NCBI GenBank assembly: GCA_041395205.1
Contig: JAWLAZ010000001.1
Location: 1,812,024 to 1,876,023 of the forward strand
Direction of reading: 5' to 3'
DNA length: 64,000 bases
Source: JAHEFU01 sp041395205
GTDB taxonomy: Bacteria > 4484-113 > JAFGCY01
Shown here in pieces: positions 18,111 to 27,800 of the stretch; position 1 is the first letter of the stretch, and the number at the start of each line of letters is the position of its first letter. The translations under genes were made by a program, and so were the position numbers. The notes below the pieces were generated by a model that saw only the letters and a list, made by a program, of their open reading frames with translations, was not told where the DNA came from and searched no databases.

Positions 18111-18419
18111 ATGACAACAGTAGCTTCCAGCAATACCCTGAACATCGAAGGCATCTTCGGAGCCAGTGGTCGCTACTACCGATTCAGTCGGCCACTGGAG
18201 ATGCAGATCGAACTGGATGAGGAGGGTTTGTGGCATCATCGACTGCCGGCCCTGAATCTGTGGACCTATGAGCCTGATCGCAATGAGAGCCTGCGCGGCC
18301 TGCAGGAATTCCTCGATACCAACTATGAAACCTTCTGCCAGGCGAACGAGGAGAACCTCGCAGGCAGTGCCCGGGAGTACCGGAGCCTGCTGCTTGAGAC
18401 AATCACCTCCGTCTACTGA
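18111..18419 (+). CDS. Probable antitoxin-like partner of the downstream HicA-like protein
   Basis: A 102-residue soluble acidic protein: GIFGASGRYYRFSRPLEMQ, then ELDEEGLWHHRLPALNLW and a Glu-rich helical tail. I do not know a named family. It overlaps the next gene by one base (TGATG), the tight coupling typical of toxin-antitoxin modules, and is acidic like many antitoxins. No Shine-Dalgarno; TATAAT (18099-18104) is 6 nt before the ATG, so it is probably leaderless. The assignment as antitoxin rests on context only. Confidence 0.65.
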   Translation: MTTVASSNTLNIEGIFGASGRYYRFSRPLEMQIELDEEGLWHHRLPALNLWTYEPDRNESLRGLQEFLDTNYETFCQANEENLAGSAREYRSLLLETITSVY

Positions 18420-18697
18420 TGGTTGGCCGCAGCTCGCATGATATCGAACGCGCCCTGCTGCGCAAGGGTTTCCGGGCCCGGGATACACATCACCGGCAGT
18501 TCATGCTGTTTGACAAGGACCAGCCATTGCCAGTCTTCACATATCTGAGCCACGGTCGAAAGGAATATGGCGACAGACTATTGGCAAATATAGCCAGACA
18601 GTTGCATCTGAACAAGGCAGAGCTGCTAAAGTTTATTGACTGCCGGATGAGTGGGGAGGATTACTTGGAAGTTCTTCAAGGCAAGGGAGTGATTTAG
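18419..18697 (+). CDS. HicA-like small protein, candidate toxin
   Basis: A 92-residue basic protein. SSHDIERALLRKGFRARDTHHRQF matches the HicA-type pattern (short helix, Gly-Phe, then a His followed by a strand), and LSHGRKEYGDRLLANIARQL resembles the second half of HicA mRNA interferases with its HG-k motif; the tail LLKFIDCRMSGEDYLEVL is longer than HicA. If active it would bind double-stranded RNA and cut mRNA; the conserved His (in THH) would be catalytic. It starts inside the stop codon of the upstream acidic gene. Toxicity has not been shown; an immunity-free RNA-binding role is an alternative. Confidence 0.65.
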   Translation: MVGRSSHDIERALLRKGFRARDTHHRQFMLFDKDQPLPVFTYLSHGRKEYGDRLLANIARQLHLNKAELLKFIDCRMSGEDYLEVLQGKGVI

Positions 18698-18745
18698 CCG
18701 GACAGGGACTTTCCCTTGGTCAGCCCCAATAGCATTTGAATCAAA

Positions 18746-19336
18746 ATGAACCAGCCGCCGAAAATCCATCCCTTCAAGAACCTCTACACAAAGCAGGAGC
18801 AGGCTCTGCTGCACTGGGAAGAAAAGCCTCTGCCCGCTGCGCTGCCTGAATCAATCAGAGAGCTGGCAATCCGAGGAGAAGATTGCCATCCTTTCCTGGC
18901 AGGCAGGAAAGTCTGGTTCTGGGATAAACAGAGACTGCATGCTCTTCTGACGTATCTGGAAACTTCCAGTTCTGCTGAGAGTGTTGGCGCGCACATCATG
19001 ATTGACTTTGTGCTTGCCATGGAAAAGAAGGATGCCGAGTATGAGTTAGGACACTTTGAGGATGGCCTGGACCTGTTTGAAGCGCTTGAACCGGAAGATG
19101 TGCGAAACTGGCTGGCAAAGCAGGAACGGTTGAATCCGGATAAGGAATACTTGTATTCGGTTGACTTTTGCCCTGTTGTGCAAGGAACTGCTCCCGGAAG
19201 CCATCGAGGGCAATTGTTGCCAAGATACACGGGCCCAAAACTAAATTGGCTTAGAATCGCGATCCTGACACTTGTCCTGGGATATGCATTCTATGCAATG
19301 ACAAGTTGTTACATAACCAATGGATTGCGATTTTGA
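18746..19336 (+). CDS. Low-GC orphan protein with C-terminal membrane anchor
   Basis: A 196-residue protein, soluble for about 165 residues, acidic (ELGHFEDGLDLFEALEPEDV), ending in one membrane helix (WLRIAILTLVLGYAFYAM) and a short Cys-containing tail. I recognise no family. Its base composition is distinctly lower in GC than that of the genes around, with AGA, AAA and ATA codons, as expected of a recently gained gene, and it follows the toxin-antitoxin-like pair. The start at 18746 has no strong ribosome site. Tail-anchored topology would leave the bulk in the cytoplasm. Confidence 0.65.
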   Translation: MNQPPKIHPFKNLYTKQEQALLHWEEKPLPAALPESIRELAIRGEDCHPFLAGRKVWFWDKQRLHALLTYLETSSSAESVGAHIMIDFVLAMEKKDAEYELGHFEDGLDLFEALEPEDVRNWLAKQERLNPDKEYLYSVDFCPVVQGTAPGSHRGQLLPRYTGPKLNWLRIAILTLVLGYAFYAMTSCYITNGLRF

Positions 19337-19397
19337 TCGGTTTCAGAAACCAATCATCATGATCTCACAGTTGCCAGACTGAAGTCTGGCCTCCGCT

Positions 19398-20798
19398 TCA
19401 GCTCTTCTTCTTGCCGCGTTCCATGTCGTAGTCGACCGCGCTCATGGTCTTCGTGGCGTCGTCAATGTCACCGCGGCTCAGCTTCTGGATGATCGTGCCC
19501 ACCATCGTCGCGTCATCGCTGCGCCCGGCGGCGTTGAGCGAGGCCTCGGCCTGCTGGATGATCATCGTGGCCGTGCCGACGTCCGTCGCCATCATCGCCG
19601 CCGCACGCTTCAGGTTGGCGACGATGTCCTTCTCGCGCATCACCTGCTCGACCACAGGGTCGATCCCGCCGAGGATGCTGTCCTTGTCGTCGGTGAACTC
19701 GACCACGAAATCCCCCTTCAGCGTGCGCTTCTCGGTCTGGCCGAAGTAGCGGAAGGAGAGCTCGCTCTGCACCATGCGGAAACGGGCCTTCGGATGCGGC
19801 TTGGCCCCTAGCTGCATCAGCACCGGCAGGCTCTCGCCGTTGGCCAGGTCCGGCAGGTCGATCGTGACCGTGCTGCCACCCTTTGCGAACTCATGGCCAT
19901 AGACGTTCGTGATCTCCACGTCCTTCGCGAGCGACAGGCGCAGGCTGACGTTCGTCGCCACCGTGCCGAACACGCTCTTCAGTTCCCTGTCGAAGACATC
20001 CGGGATGTTGTCAATCGAGTCGATGTAGTAGTAGTTGCCGCGCGTGTTCTTGGCGATGCCTCGCATCAGCTCCTCGTTGTACTCGATCCCCAGCCCGACG
20101 GTGCTGATCGTCGCACCCTTGGCGCGGTAGTTGCGGGACTCGGCGATGATGTCGGCATACTCCACGATGCCCTCGTTGGCCTCACCGTCCGTGAGCAGGA
20201 TCACGCGCGAGAGCGCCTGCGGCGTGCCGACCTTCAGCAGCTCCTCAGCCGCGGTCGCCATCCCCGCGTACAGGTTCGTGGTGCCCTTGGGGCGGATCCG
20301 CCCGACATGCTGCTTGATCAGCTCGCGGTTGAGTACGCGGCTGGCCGGCATCAGGGTCTCGACGCTTTCGCCGAAGGTCACGATGCTCAGCATGTCGGCA
20401 TCCGTGAGCTGGTCCACGATCAGGCTGACCGCGGTCTTCACGCTTTCGATGGGCTTGCCTTCCATGGATCCGGAGCGGTCGATCGCCAGCGCCAGGGCCA
20501 CGGGAGCGCGGGCTTCCATCCCGCCGCTGAAGAAGGAGCTGATGTCCGCCAGCAGGTAGTTCTGCACGGTCTGGCCGGTCAGCGCGTAGGTATTGTGCGC
20601 ACGCAGCCTGTATTCCACCACGGGCTTGATGCTGCTCAGGTCCACGGTCGCGGCCCGGCCCGCCACCACCGTCCCGTCCGCACTGGCCTGGCTGACCACC
20701 ACCGTCGCATCGCCGCTGGCGGCCGCCACCACCGTGGCCTCACCCTGGGCTACGCCGGGCGCGATGATCGTGGCGTCGGAATCCTGCTTGTCAGTCAT
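19398..20798 (-). CDS. VWA-domain protein with repeated Thr-Val-Val N-terminus
   Basis: A 466-residue soluble protein. A von Willebrand A domain (about 95-270) has a complete metal-ion adhesion site: DRSGS, the Thr of GTTNLYAGM, and the Asp of LLTDGEANEG. A beta-rich domain and a helical C-terminus follow (about 280-460). The first 55 residues repeat a D/E-x-T-[IV]-[IV] motif four times (DATII, EATVV, DATVV, DGTVV). Such short Thr motifs resemble phosphorylation sites read by FHA domains, so control by a Ser/Thr kinase is possible. No signal peptide. ATG at 20798 follows GAAGGTG. No AAA+ ATPase partner is nearby, unlike MoxR/VWA chaperones. Confidence 0.85.
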   Translation of the reverse strand: MTDKQDSDATIIAPGVAQGEATVVAAASGDATVVVSQASADGTVVAGRAATVDLSSIKPVVEYRLRAHNTYALTGQTVQNYLLADISSFFSGGMEARAPVALALAIDRSGSMEGKPIESVKTAVSLIVDQLTDADMLSIVTFGESVETLMPASRVLNRELIKQHVGRIRPKGTTNLYAGMATAAEELLKVGTPQALSRVILLTDGEANEGIVEYADIIAESRNYRAKGATISTVGLGIEYNEELMRGIAKNTRGNYYYIDSIDNIPDVFDRELKSVFGTVATNVSLRLSLAKDVEITNVYGHEFAKGGSTVTIDLPDLANGESLPVLMQLGAKPHPKARFRMVQSELSFRYFGQTEKRTLKGDFVVEFTDDKDSILGGIDPVVEQVMREKDIVANLKRAAAMMATDVGTATMIIQQAEASLNAAGRSDDATMVGTIIQKLSRGDIDDATKTMSAVDYDMERGKKKS

Positions 20799-21124
20799 GG
20801 GCTGCACCTTCGTGTTGCTTGCTACCGGGAGTGAATTGATCTACTGTCCCGGTTTCTAGACCATTATAGGAGCGGTAGTGTTTCGTGGAAGTTGGGCTGA
20901 TCCGCCGGAGAAAAATGAAAAAGGGACATCAGCGCTGCACGTGCGATGCCCCTGTGAGCTTCAGATTATAGACACTGATCCCCGGAATGCTACCCGCTCT
21001 GTGAATTTTCCGGGTGGGATATTGGAAAACCAATTCAGCCATCAGGGACAGCTTCTGTCCGGCTCCGGAACTGACCCCCGTCCCTAACATCAAACGCCGG
21101 TTAAGCCTATATTCAATCGGCGTT
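20799..21124. other. Intergenic stretch with a minus-strand mini-transcript signal
   Basis: No gene is seen. It contains a minus-strand TATAAT and, about 12 nt further, a terminator-like hairpin (see 20918-20970), plus a plus-strand TATATT (about 21108-21113) that may serve the small gene at 21125. Confidence 0.5.
20918..20970 (-). ncRNA. Putative very short RNA: promoter box plus terminator hairpin
   Basis: On the minus strand TATAAT (20965-20970) is followed within 13 nt by GGGGCATC (20945-20952) pairing with GATGTCCC (20923-20930) across a loop that itself contains GCACGTGC, then TTTTTCATTTTT. No minus-strand gene lies upstream for over a kilobase, so this terminator is an orphan. It may give an RNA of about 50 nt or simply end antisense transcription from the protease genes. 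Confidence 0.4.
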
Positions 21125-21319
21125 ATGAAGCACCTGATCAACACACGTGTCCTGCCCCTGCTGCTCTGCGGACTGCTGCTGGGTTCCGCTCCGCTGCGTG
21201 TCGCCAGCCTGCTGCAGAGTGGCGAACTGCAGGCCCGCGGCATCGTTGAATCCGACTTCCTGCGGCCCGGCAGTTCCATCCGCGGAATTGATGTCCGCCA
21301 GTGGCTGATCCGCTGCTGA
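21125..21319 (+). CDS. Short secreted peptide, 64 residues
   Basis: ATG at 21125 opens a 64-residue frame with a typical export signal (MKHLINTRVLPLLLCGLLLG, then SAP) and a mature part of about 40 residues ending WLIRC with a single Cys. No family is recognised. TATATT about 11 nt before the ATG could be a -10 box giving a very short leader. It lies 69 nt before the first tricorn-like protease gene and may be its leader or a secreted companion. The longer frame from 21014 lacks any signal. Short length makes this call uncertain. Confidence 0.45.
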   Translation: MKHLINTRVLPLLLCGLLLGSAPLRVASLLQSGELQARGIVESDFLRPGSSIRGIDVRQWLIRC

Positions 21320-21388
21320 AGCAGCCTCCCCCGATTCCCGCGCAGCCACTAAAATAGGTGGATTCCACGGAAACACCATGGAGCACCC

Positions 21389-24300
21389 ATGTTGCGCAGA
21401 ATCCTCCCGGCAGCCATCCTGCTGCTGAGCTTTACCGCCATGCCGGCCTGGGCCCTGACTGACAGGGTCGAGGTCTCCAGCCCCTGCGTCAGTGCGGACG
21501 GCCAGTCCGTCTACTTCTCGGCCTGGGGCGACATCTGGGTCAGCGACCGCAAGGCCTCGCAGCCTGCCCGCCAGCTCACGAACAGCGTCGCCGATGACGA
21601 CATGCCGCTGCTCTCCCCGGATGGCAAGTGGCTGGCCTTCGGCAGCGACCGCTATGGCAGCTGGGATGTGCTCGTGATGCCCGCCGCCGGCGGCCAGCCG
21701 CGGCGTCTCACCTGGTCCAGCGATGCCGAGCTGCCCTGCGCCTGGAGTCCGGACGGCACGCGCATCATGTTCTCCAGCGGCGTGGACCAGACCTGGCTGC
21801 CCACGCTCTGGGAGGTGGATCTGGACGGTGGGGCTCCGCGCCAGCTCGGCGGCGAGGACCAGCTGGAACGCATCAACGGCTGCTATGCCGGAGATTCCGA
21901 GCGGATTCTCCTGCAGCGCGGCGTCGGTGACTGGTGGCGGCGCAACTACCGCGGCTCCTTCACCTATGACATCTACAGTTATGAGCGCGGCACGCATGCC
22001 CTGACGCGCCTGACGGAGTTCGACGGCCTGGACGCCTGGCCCCAGAGCAGTCCGGATGGCAGGACGGTCTACTTCGTCAGTGACCGCCAGGGCAGCCGCA
22101 ATGTCTACAGCCTGCCGCTCGCCGGTGGTGCGGAGCCGAAGCGGGTCAGTGACTTCAATGGCAACGGCCCTACCAGCCTGCGCATCAGCTCAGACGGTGA
22201 CGAGATCGCCTGCGAATCCTTCGGTGAGCTGTGGCTGGTGAGCACCGACGGCAGCGGCAAGCAGCGCGTGCCGGTGCAGATCGCTGCCGACCCCAAGCGC
22301 GAATGGGTGCTGGAAACGGATGAGCGCAGCCTCACGGACTTCCGCGTTTCGCCCAATGGCAACTACTTCCTCGCGGAAGTGGACGGTGACCTGCACATCC
22401 TCAAGAACCCCGATGCCTACAAGGATGACGAGAAGCCCGACCAGGACCTCTCGCGCACGCACCTCGTCGTCAGCGATCCGGGCTGGGAGCGCCAGTTCTC
22501 CTGGCACCCCGATGGCACGAGCTTCGTCTACGTCTCGGACCGCAGCGGCCAGAACGAGCTGTACCTGCATGACCTGCAGAGCGGCGAGGAAAGGAAGCTG
22601 ACCGATAGCAGGGAACCGGAGTGGGCACCGCAGTTCGCGCCGAAGGGTGAGCGCATCGCCTATGTGCGTGGCAACACCGAACTGCGGGTCATGGATCTCG
22701 AGGACGGCACCGACGAGCTGATCTATCGTGGCAATCTCAAGCGCAATGACTGGGTGGCCGGCTTCAGCTGGGCCCCGGACGGCTATTGGCTGGCCTTCTG
22801 CGCCCACCAGGGCAACCTGTTCTTCGATGTCTACCTGGCGAACGTGGAAACCCGCGACCCCGTGGACATCAGCCAGACCCCTGACAACGCCCTGAACCCG
22901 GTGTTCAGCCGCGACGGCAAGTGGCTGGCCTGGTCGCAGTCCAGCCAGGTCTTCGATGAAAGCAGTGCGGCACTGCTGCGGCTCGTGCCCGAAGGCAATA
23001 CCTACAATGACGACCTGCTCTTCCCTGAGGACCGTCCGAAGGAAGATGAGAAGGCTGATGAGCCTGCCGAGACGGAGGATGCTGAGGCCGCTGCTGACGA
23101 TGCGGATGACGCGACGGATGCGGAGTCTGCGGACGAAGCGGATGCCGGCGACGAAGCTGCGGCTGAGGACGATGACGCCGGCGACGAAGCTGCGGCTGAG
23201 GACGATGACGCCGGCGACGAGGATGAGGAGGATGAGGATGACGGGCCGAAGTATGACCCGATCGAGATCGACTTCGAGCGTATCCATGAACGTTACTTCT
23301 CCGTTGGCAACCAGTTCGTGCAGGGCGGGGCGGAGCTCTTCGACTTCGACAGCGGCTTCCTGTTCTTCAGCACCGGTGGGCCGGGTGGCGGCGGGCTGTG
23401 GGCCTACGACCTCGACTCCGGTGAGGAAAGCCCGGTGGATGGTGGCCTGAACGCCGGCAACCTGCATTACGGCAAGGACGGCAAGCGGCTCTACTACAAC
23501 AGCCGCGGCGGGATCGGCTACCTTGAGATGAGCGGCAAGGACAAGCGGGGCCAGGGCAGTGTCCCGCTCACGGCGCGCGTGCGCTTCAACCAGCGCGAGC
23601 GCTGGGAGGAGGTGCTGGCCGACGCCTGGCGCCAGATCGGCTACAACTTCTATGACAATCACATGCACGGCATCGACTGGGATCCGATCCTGCCTAAGTA
23701 CCGGAAGCGCCTGGAGGGCATCGGCACCACCCGCGAGTTCAACCGCCTGCTGACGGAGATGGTGGGCGAGATCAACGCCTCCCATACCTGGGCCTTCGTG
23801 CCCAATCTGGAGGGCAGCGCGGGACCGGCTGACAACACCGGTTTCCTCGGCGTGGACTTCGACAGCACCTGGCCCGGACCGGGCTGGTTCGTGGAGCGCA
23901 GCCTGCGCGACGGCCCGGCGGATGACCCCGGCCATGAGCTGTACCACGGCGACGTGATCCTCGCCATCGACGGCCATGAGATCCAGCCCGCTGACAACCG
24001 CTTCGAGCTGCTGCGCAACATGGCCGGCAACGTGGTGCGCCTGCGCGTCCGCAGCTCCGAGGCTGCCCTGGCTGCTGAAGCACAATGGCAGGCCCGCCAG
24101 GCAGCTGAGGCTGACAAGGACAAGAACAAGGACAAAGGCAAGGGTAAGGACAAGGCGGCGGACACTGCACCTGACTACCCCATCACCGCTGACAACGGTG
24201 AGCGCGAACTGCTGCTGCGCCTCAGTGGTGGCGAGGGCGGGCTGCGCTACCGGCAGTGGGTGGATGACCGCCAGGCCGAGGTGGACAGGCTCAGCGAGGG

Positions 24301-24850
24301 ACGCATCGCCTACGTGCACATGCCCGGCATGAACATGTGGCAGTACAACAATCTCTTCCGCGAGATCTTCGGACCGCAGAAGGACCGCGAGGCCCTGATC
24401 ATCGACGTGCGCTTCAACAACGGCGGCAATATCCACAACGAGCTGGCGGAACTGTTCAGCCGCAGGATGTTCGCCACCGTCAATCCGCGCGGCGGCCCGT
24501 TCAGCAAGGAGCCGTCCTTCACCTGGGAGCGTCCGGTGGTGATGCTCATCAACGAGCGCGCCTACAGTGACGGTGAGATCGTGCCGCATGTCTTCAAGCA
24601 GCTCGGGCTGGCCACGCTGATCGGGATGCCCACCGGTGGCAACGTGATCCGCGCCGGCGGCGTGGGCCTGCTGGACGGCAGTGCGATCGCCACCCCGGCT
24701 GACGGTTTCTACATGAGCACCGGCCTCAATACGGAGCGCAACGGCGTCGAGCCGGACATCCGCGTCGAGATCGATCCGCTGCTGCTGGAGCAGGGCCGTG
24801 ACAGCCAGATCGAGGAAGCTGTCAGGTATCTGCTGGAGCAGCTCAACTGA
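21389..24850 (+). CDS. Exported tricorn-like S41 peptidase 1
   Basis: A 1153-residue protease of the tricorn family (S41), which cuts peptides to small oligomers. Signal peptide of about 22 residues (ends MPAWA), then beta-propeller repeats of the TolB/tricorn kind (about 25-545: SPDGKWLAFGSDR and similar), an Asp/Glu/Ala linker (about 555-620), the C1 helical domain, a PDZ domain (about 815-900) and the catalytic C2 domain. Active-site residues are kept: Ser798-His799 (ASHTW), oxyanion VRFNNGG, nucleophile Ser1060 (YSDGE) and Glu1116 (TERNG). Archaeal tricorn is cytoplasmic; this one is exported. GGAG precedes the ATG. It is 23 nt before the second paralogue, an operon. Confidence 0.95.
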   Translation: MLRRILPAAILLLSFTAMPAWALTDRVEVSSPCVSADGQSVYFSAWGDIWVSDRKASQPARQLTNSVADDDMPLLSPDGKWLAFGSDRYGSWDVLVMPAAGGQPRRLTWSSDAELPCAWSPDGTRIMFSSGVDQTWLPTLWEVDLDGGAPRQLGGEDQLERINGCYAGDSERILLQRGVGDWWRRNYRGSFTYDIYSYERGTHALTRLTEFDGLDAWPQSSPDGRTVYFVSDRQGSRNVYSLPLAGGAEPKRVSDFNGNGPTSLRISSDGDEIACESFGELWLVSTDGSGKQRVPVQIAADPKREWVLETDERSLTDFRVSPNGNYFLAEVDGDLHILKNPDAYKDDEKPDQDLSRTHLVVSDPGWERQFSWHPDGTSFVYVSDRSGQNELYLHDLQSGEERKLTDSREPEWAPQFAPKGERIAYVRGNTELRVMDLEDGTDELIYRGNLKRNDWVAGFSWAPDGYWLAFCAHQGNLFFDVYLANVETRDPVDISQTPDNALNPVFSRDGKWLAWSQSSQVFDESSAALLRLVPEGNTYNDDLLFPEDRPKEDEKADEPAETEDAEAAADDADDATDAESADEADAGDEAAAEDDDAGDEAAAEDDDAGDEDEEDEDDGPKYDPIEIDFERIHERYFSVGNQFVQGGAELFDFDSGFLFFSTGGPGGGGLWAYDLDSGEESPVDGGLNAGNLHYGKDGKRLYYNSRGGIGYLEMSGKDKRGQGSVPLTARVRFNQRERWEEVLADAWRQIGYNFYDNHMHGIDWDPILPKYRKRLEGIGTTREFNRLLTEMVGEINASHTWAFVPNLEGSAGPADNTGFLGVDFDSTWPGPGWFVERSLRDGPADDPGHELYHGDVILAIDGHEIQPADNRFELLRNMAGNVVRLRVRSSEAALAAEAQWQARQAAEADKDKNKDKGKGKDKAADTAPDYPITADNGERELLLRLSGGEGGLRYRQWVDDRQAEVDRLSEGRIAYVHMPGMNMWQYNNLFREIFGPQKDREALIIDVRFNNGGNIHNELAELFSRRMFATVNPRGGPFSKEPSFTWERPVVMLINERAYSDGEIVPHVFKQLGLATLIGMPTGGNVIRAGGVGLLDGSAIATPADGFYMSTGLNTERNGVEPDIRVEIDPLLLEQGRDSQIEEAVRYLLEQLN
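23141..23218 (+). repeat. 33-nt tandem repeat in the acidic linker of protease 1
   Basis: Two exact 33-nt units (23150-23182, 23183-23215) coding DEAAAEDDDAG, with partial copies on both sides. They lie in the Asp/Glu/Ala linker between propeller and protease parts. Confidence 0.9.
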
Positions 24851-24873
24851 GTATTCCCGGGAGGGATGCACCG

Positions 24874-27800
24874 ATGTTCAGATTCATCACCGCAGGGCTG
24901 GCCCTGCTGCTTGTCGCCGCCACCCGTCCGGCCCTGGCGGCCGAAGCCTTCCTGCAGCATCCCGCACTCAGCGCGGACGGGGAGCTTGTCTACTTCACGG
25001 CCCAGGGAGACATCTGGGTCGCGGACACCGCGGGCCGGGCACCGGCGCGGCGTCTGACTGACAACATCGCGCACGAGGACATGCCGCTGCCATCACCCGA
25101 CGGCAGCCTGCTGGCCTTCCGCAGCTTCCGCCATGGCAATGCCGACCTGTTCGTGATGCCCAGTGCCGGCGGAGCAGCCACGCGGCTGAGCTTCAGCCCG
25201 GATGGCGAACTGCCGCTGGCCTGGTACCCCGATGGCCAGGCCCTGCTCGTGACCACCCGTCGCCAGGATCCCCAGGCCCCCTGCCTCTACCGGATCGGGA
25301 TCGACGGTTCACAGCCCGAGCGCGTGGCCGGCCCGGACCATGACAGCCAGCTCTATGCCTGCTGGGCCGGCGGGACTGACGACATCATCTACACCCGCGG
25401 CCCCGGAGACGAACAGCGCAAGCGCCACAGGGGCCAGGACAGCTTTGACCTCTGGCGCCTGCAGGAGGGACGGCACAGTCCGCTGGTGACGACGCGCGGC
25501 CGCGATGCCTGGCCCGCCTGCAGCCCGGACGGCTCCGTGCTGTACTGGACCAGCGACCGCAGCGGCTGTGACAACATCTGGATGATGCAGTTCCCTGACG
25601 GCGAGCCGCGGCAGCTGACGGATTTCAGTGACGACGGTCCGCAGTTCCTGCGCATGAGCAGCGGTGGCGAATGGCTCGCCTGCAGCGTGTTCGGCGCACT
25701 GTGGGTGATGGACACCAAGAGCCAGGCCATGCGCGAACTGAGCATCGAGCTGGCCACGGAACCCAAGCATGAACAGCTGACGAGCGAGCGCTGGCAGGAC
25801 CGCGCCAGCGAACTGGCGGTCAGCCCCAATGGCAACTACTTCGCGATCGTGCTGCAGGGCGACATCTACCTGCTGAAGAACCCCGATGCCTATGAGGAGC
25901 AGCCGGACCAGGACCTCAGCACGGCCCGCCTGCTGGTGGGCAGCCCCGGGCGGGACTGGCAGCTCTCCTGGCATCATGAGGGCCGCAGCATCTGCTATGT
26001 CTCGGACCGCACGGGCGAATACGACATCTACATGTTCGACCTGGCAACGGGCGAGGAGCGCCAGCTAACGAAGACTCCCGAGGATGAGGCCCTGCCGCTC
26101 TGGAGCCCGGTGGACGGGCGGATCTGCTACTACCGTGGCAACCATGAGCTGCGCGTGCTGGACAGCGCGGGTGATGTTGACGACGATGTGCTGATCAGCC
26201 GCGCCGAGCACCGCATCGGCCCCTTCGGCGGCGATGCGCGCTGGAGCCCGGACGGCGAATGGCTGGCCTACAGCTATGCGCCCGTGGCCTGGAGCAGTGA
26301 CGTGTTCATCACCGCCAGCAGCGGTGGCGAGGAACACAACGTCACGCTCACACCTGACAGTGAGTATGGCCCGCAGTGGTCCGCTGACGGCAGCTACCTC
26401 GGTTTCAGCTTCTCCAGCAGTGATGACTACAGCAATGAATTCGGGGCCCGCGCCCGCCTGCTGCCTCTGGACCGCACGGAGTATCTCTACGATGCGGAAC
26501 TGCTCTTCCCGGAGGACCGGCCTGAACCGGAGGACACTGAGGCTGACGACGAAGCCGCCGAAGCTGACGAGGCGGCAGATGAAGAGGCGACAGATGCGGA
26601 GGAGGATGACGAGGACTATGTGGCTGAGGTCCTGATCGACTTTGATGAGATCGAGAACCGCAGCGAGACCCTCCCGGAGTGGGGTGGCGAAGCCCAGCTG
26701 GAGCTGCTCAGCCCCGATGGCAGCGTGGCGATCCTGACCATGCTCAGTGAGGGATCGCAGCTGGCGGCGCTCGACACCTTCAGCGGCGATTTCGAACTGC
26801 TGGGCAAGGGCCGATACTCCTCGCTGCAGTTCAATGAGGACGGCAGCCGGCTCTATGGCCTGAACGGCGGGGCGATCAGCTACATCGACATGAAGGGCAG
26901 CAGCGTGGCCGGACAGGGCGGCTATCCGGCCGGGGCCATGTTGACAACGGATGTGCGGGTCCTGCGCCGCCAGGCCTTCCATGAGATGTGGCGCATCCTG
27001 CGTGACAACTTCTACGACCCCGCGATGCACGGCACGGACTGGGATGCGGTCAGGCGCAAGTATGAGCCGATGCTGGAAAGCGTCGTCACCCCCGAGGAGT
27101 ACAACCAGCTGATGGAGCACTTCGTCGGCGAACTGGCGGCCTCGCATTCCTGGTTCTTCAGCCCCGGCGAAAGTGGCGACGGCCCGTATGACGGCGGCGG
27201 CAGCCTCGGTATAGAAATTGATGAGGACTACAGCGGCCCCGGCTGGCTGGTGGCACGCGTGATCCGCGGCACCCCGGCCTGGGAGCATGGCAGCGAACTA
27301 TATCCCGGCGACCTGATCGAGGCCGTCAACGGCGAGGAGCTGAGCGCTGCCAGCCAGCGCGACCGCCTGCTGCGCAATACCGAAGGTGAACTGCTGCGCC
27401 TGCGCGTGCGCAGCGGGGAGGCCGCGCTTGCAGCCCTTCGGGAACAGGCGGTGGAGGAGGCGGATGAGGATGAGGAGATTGCGGAACCGGAGGCCACGCG
27501 CGAGGTGCTGATCATCCCGGCCTCACCCTGGGAGATGTACGGCCCGCAGTATGAACAGTGGGTGCGTGACAACCGCGCCGTCGTCACGGAACTGTCCGGC
27601 GGGCGGGTCGCCTACCAGCACATCGAGGGCATGGACTTCCGCTCGCTGGCGCGTTTCCGCCGTGAGCTGTACTCCATGCACCGTGACAGTGAAGCGCTGA
27701 TCATCGACGTACGCTTCAACGGCGGCGGCGACATCTACGCCCAGCTCTATGACATCCTCACGAGCCCGCTGCTGTTCCGCACGCGTACACGCTTCGGCGA

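Noticed and set aside
22190..24871. 893-residue frame antisense to protease 1
   Set aside because: Shadow frame without domain motifs or ribosome site; the plus strand encodes a complete tricorn-like enzyme.
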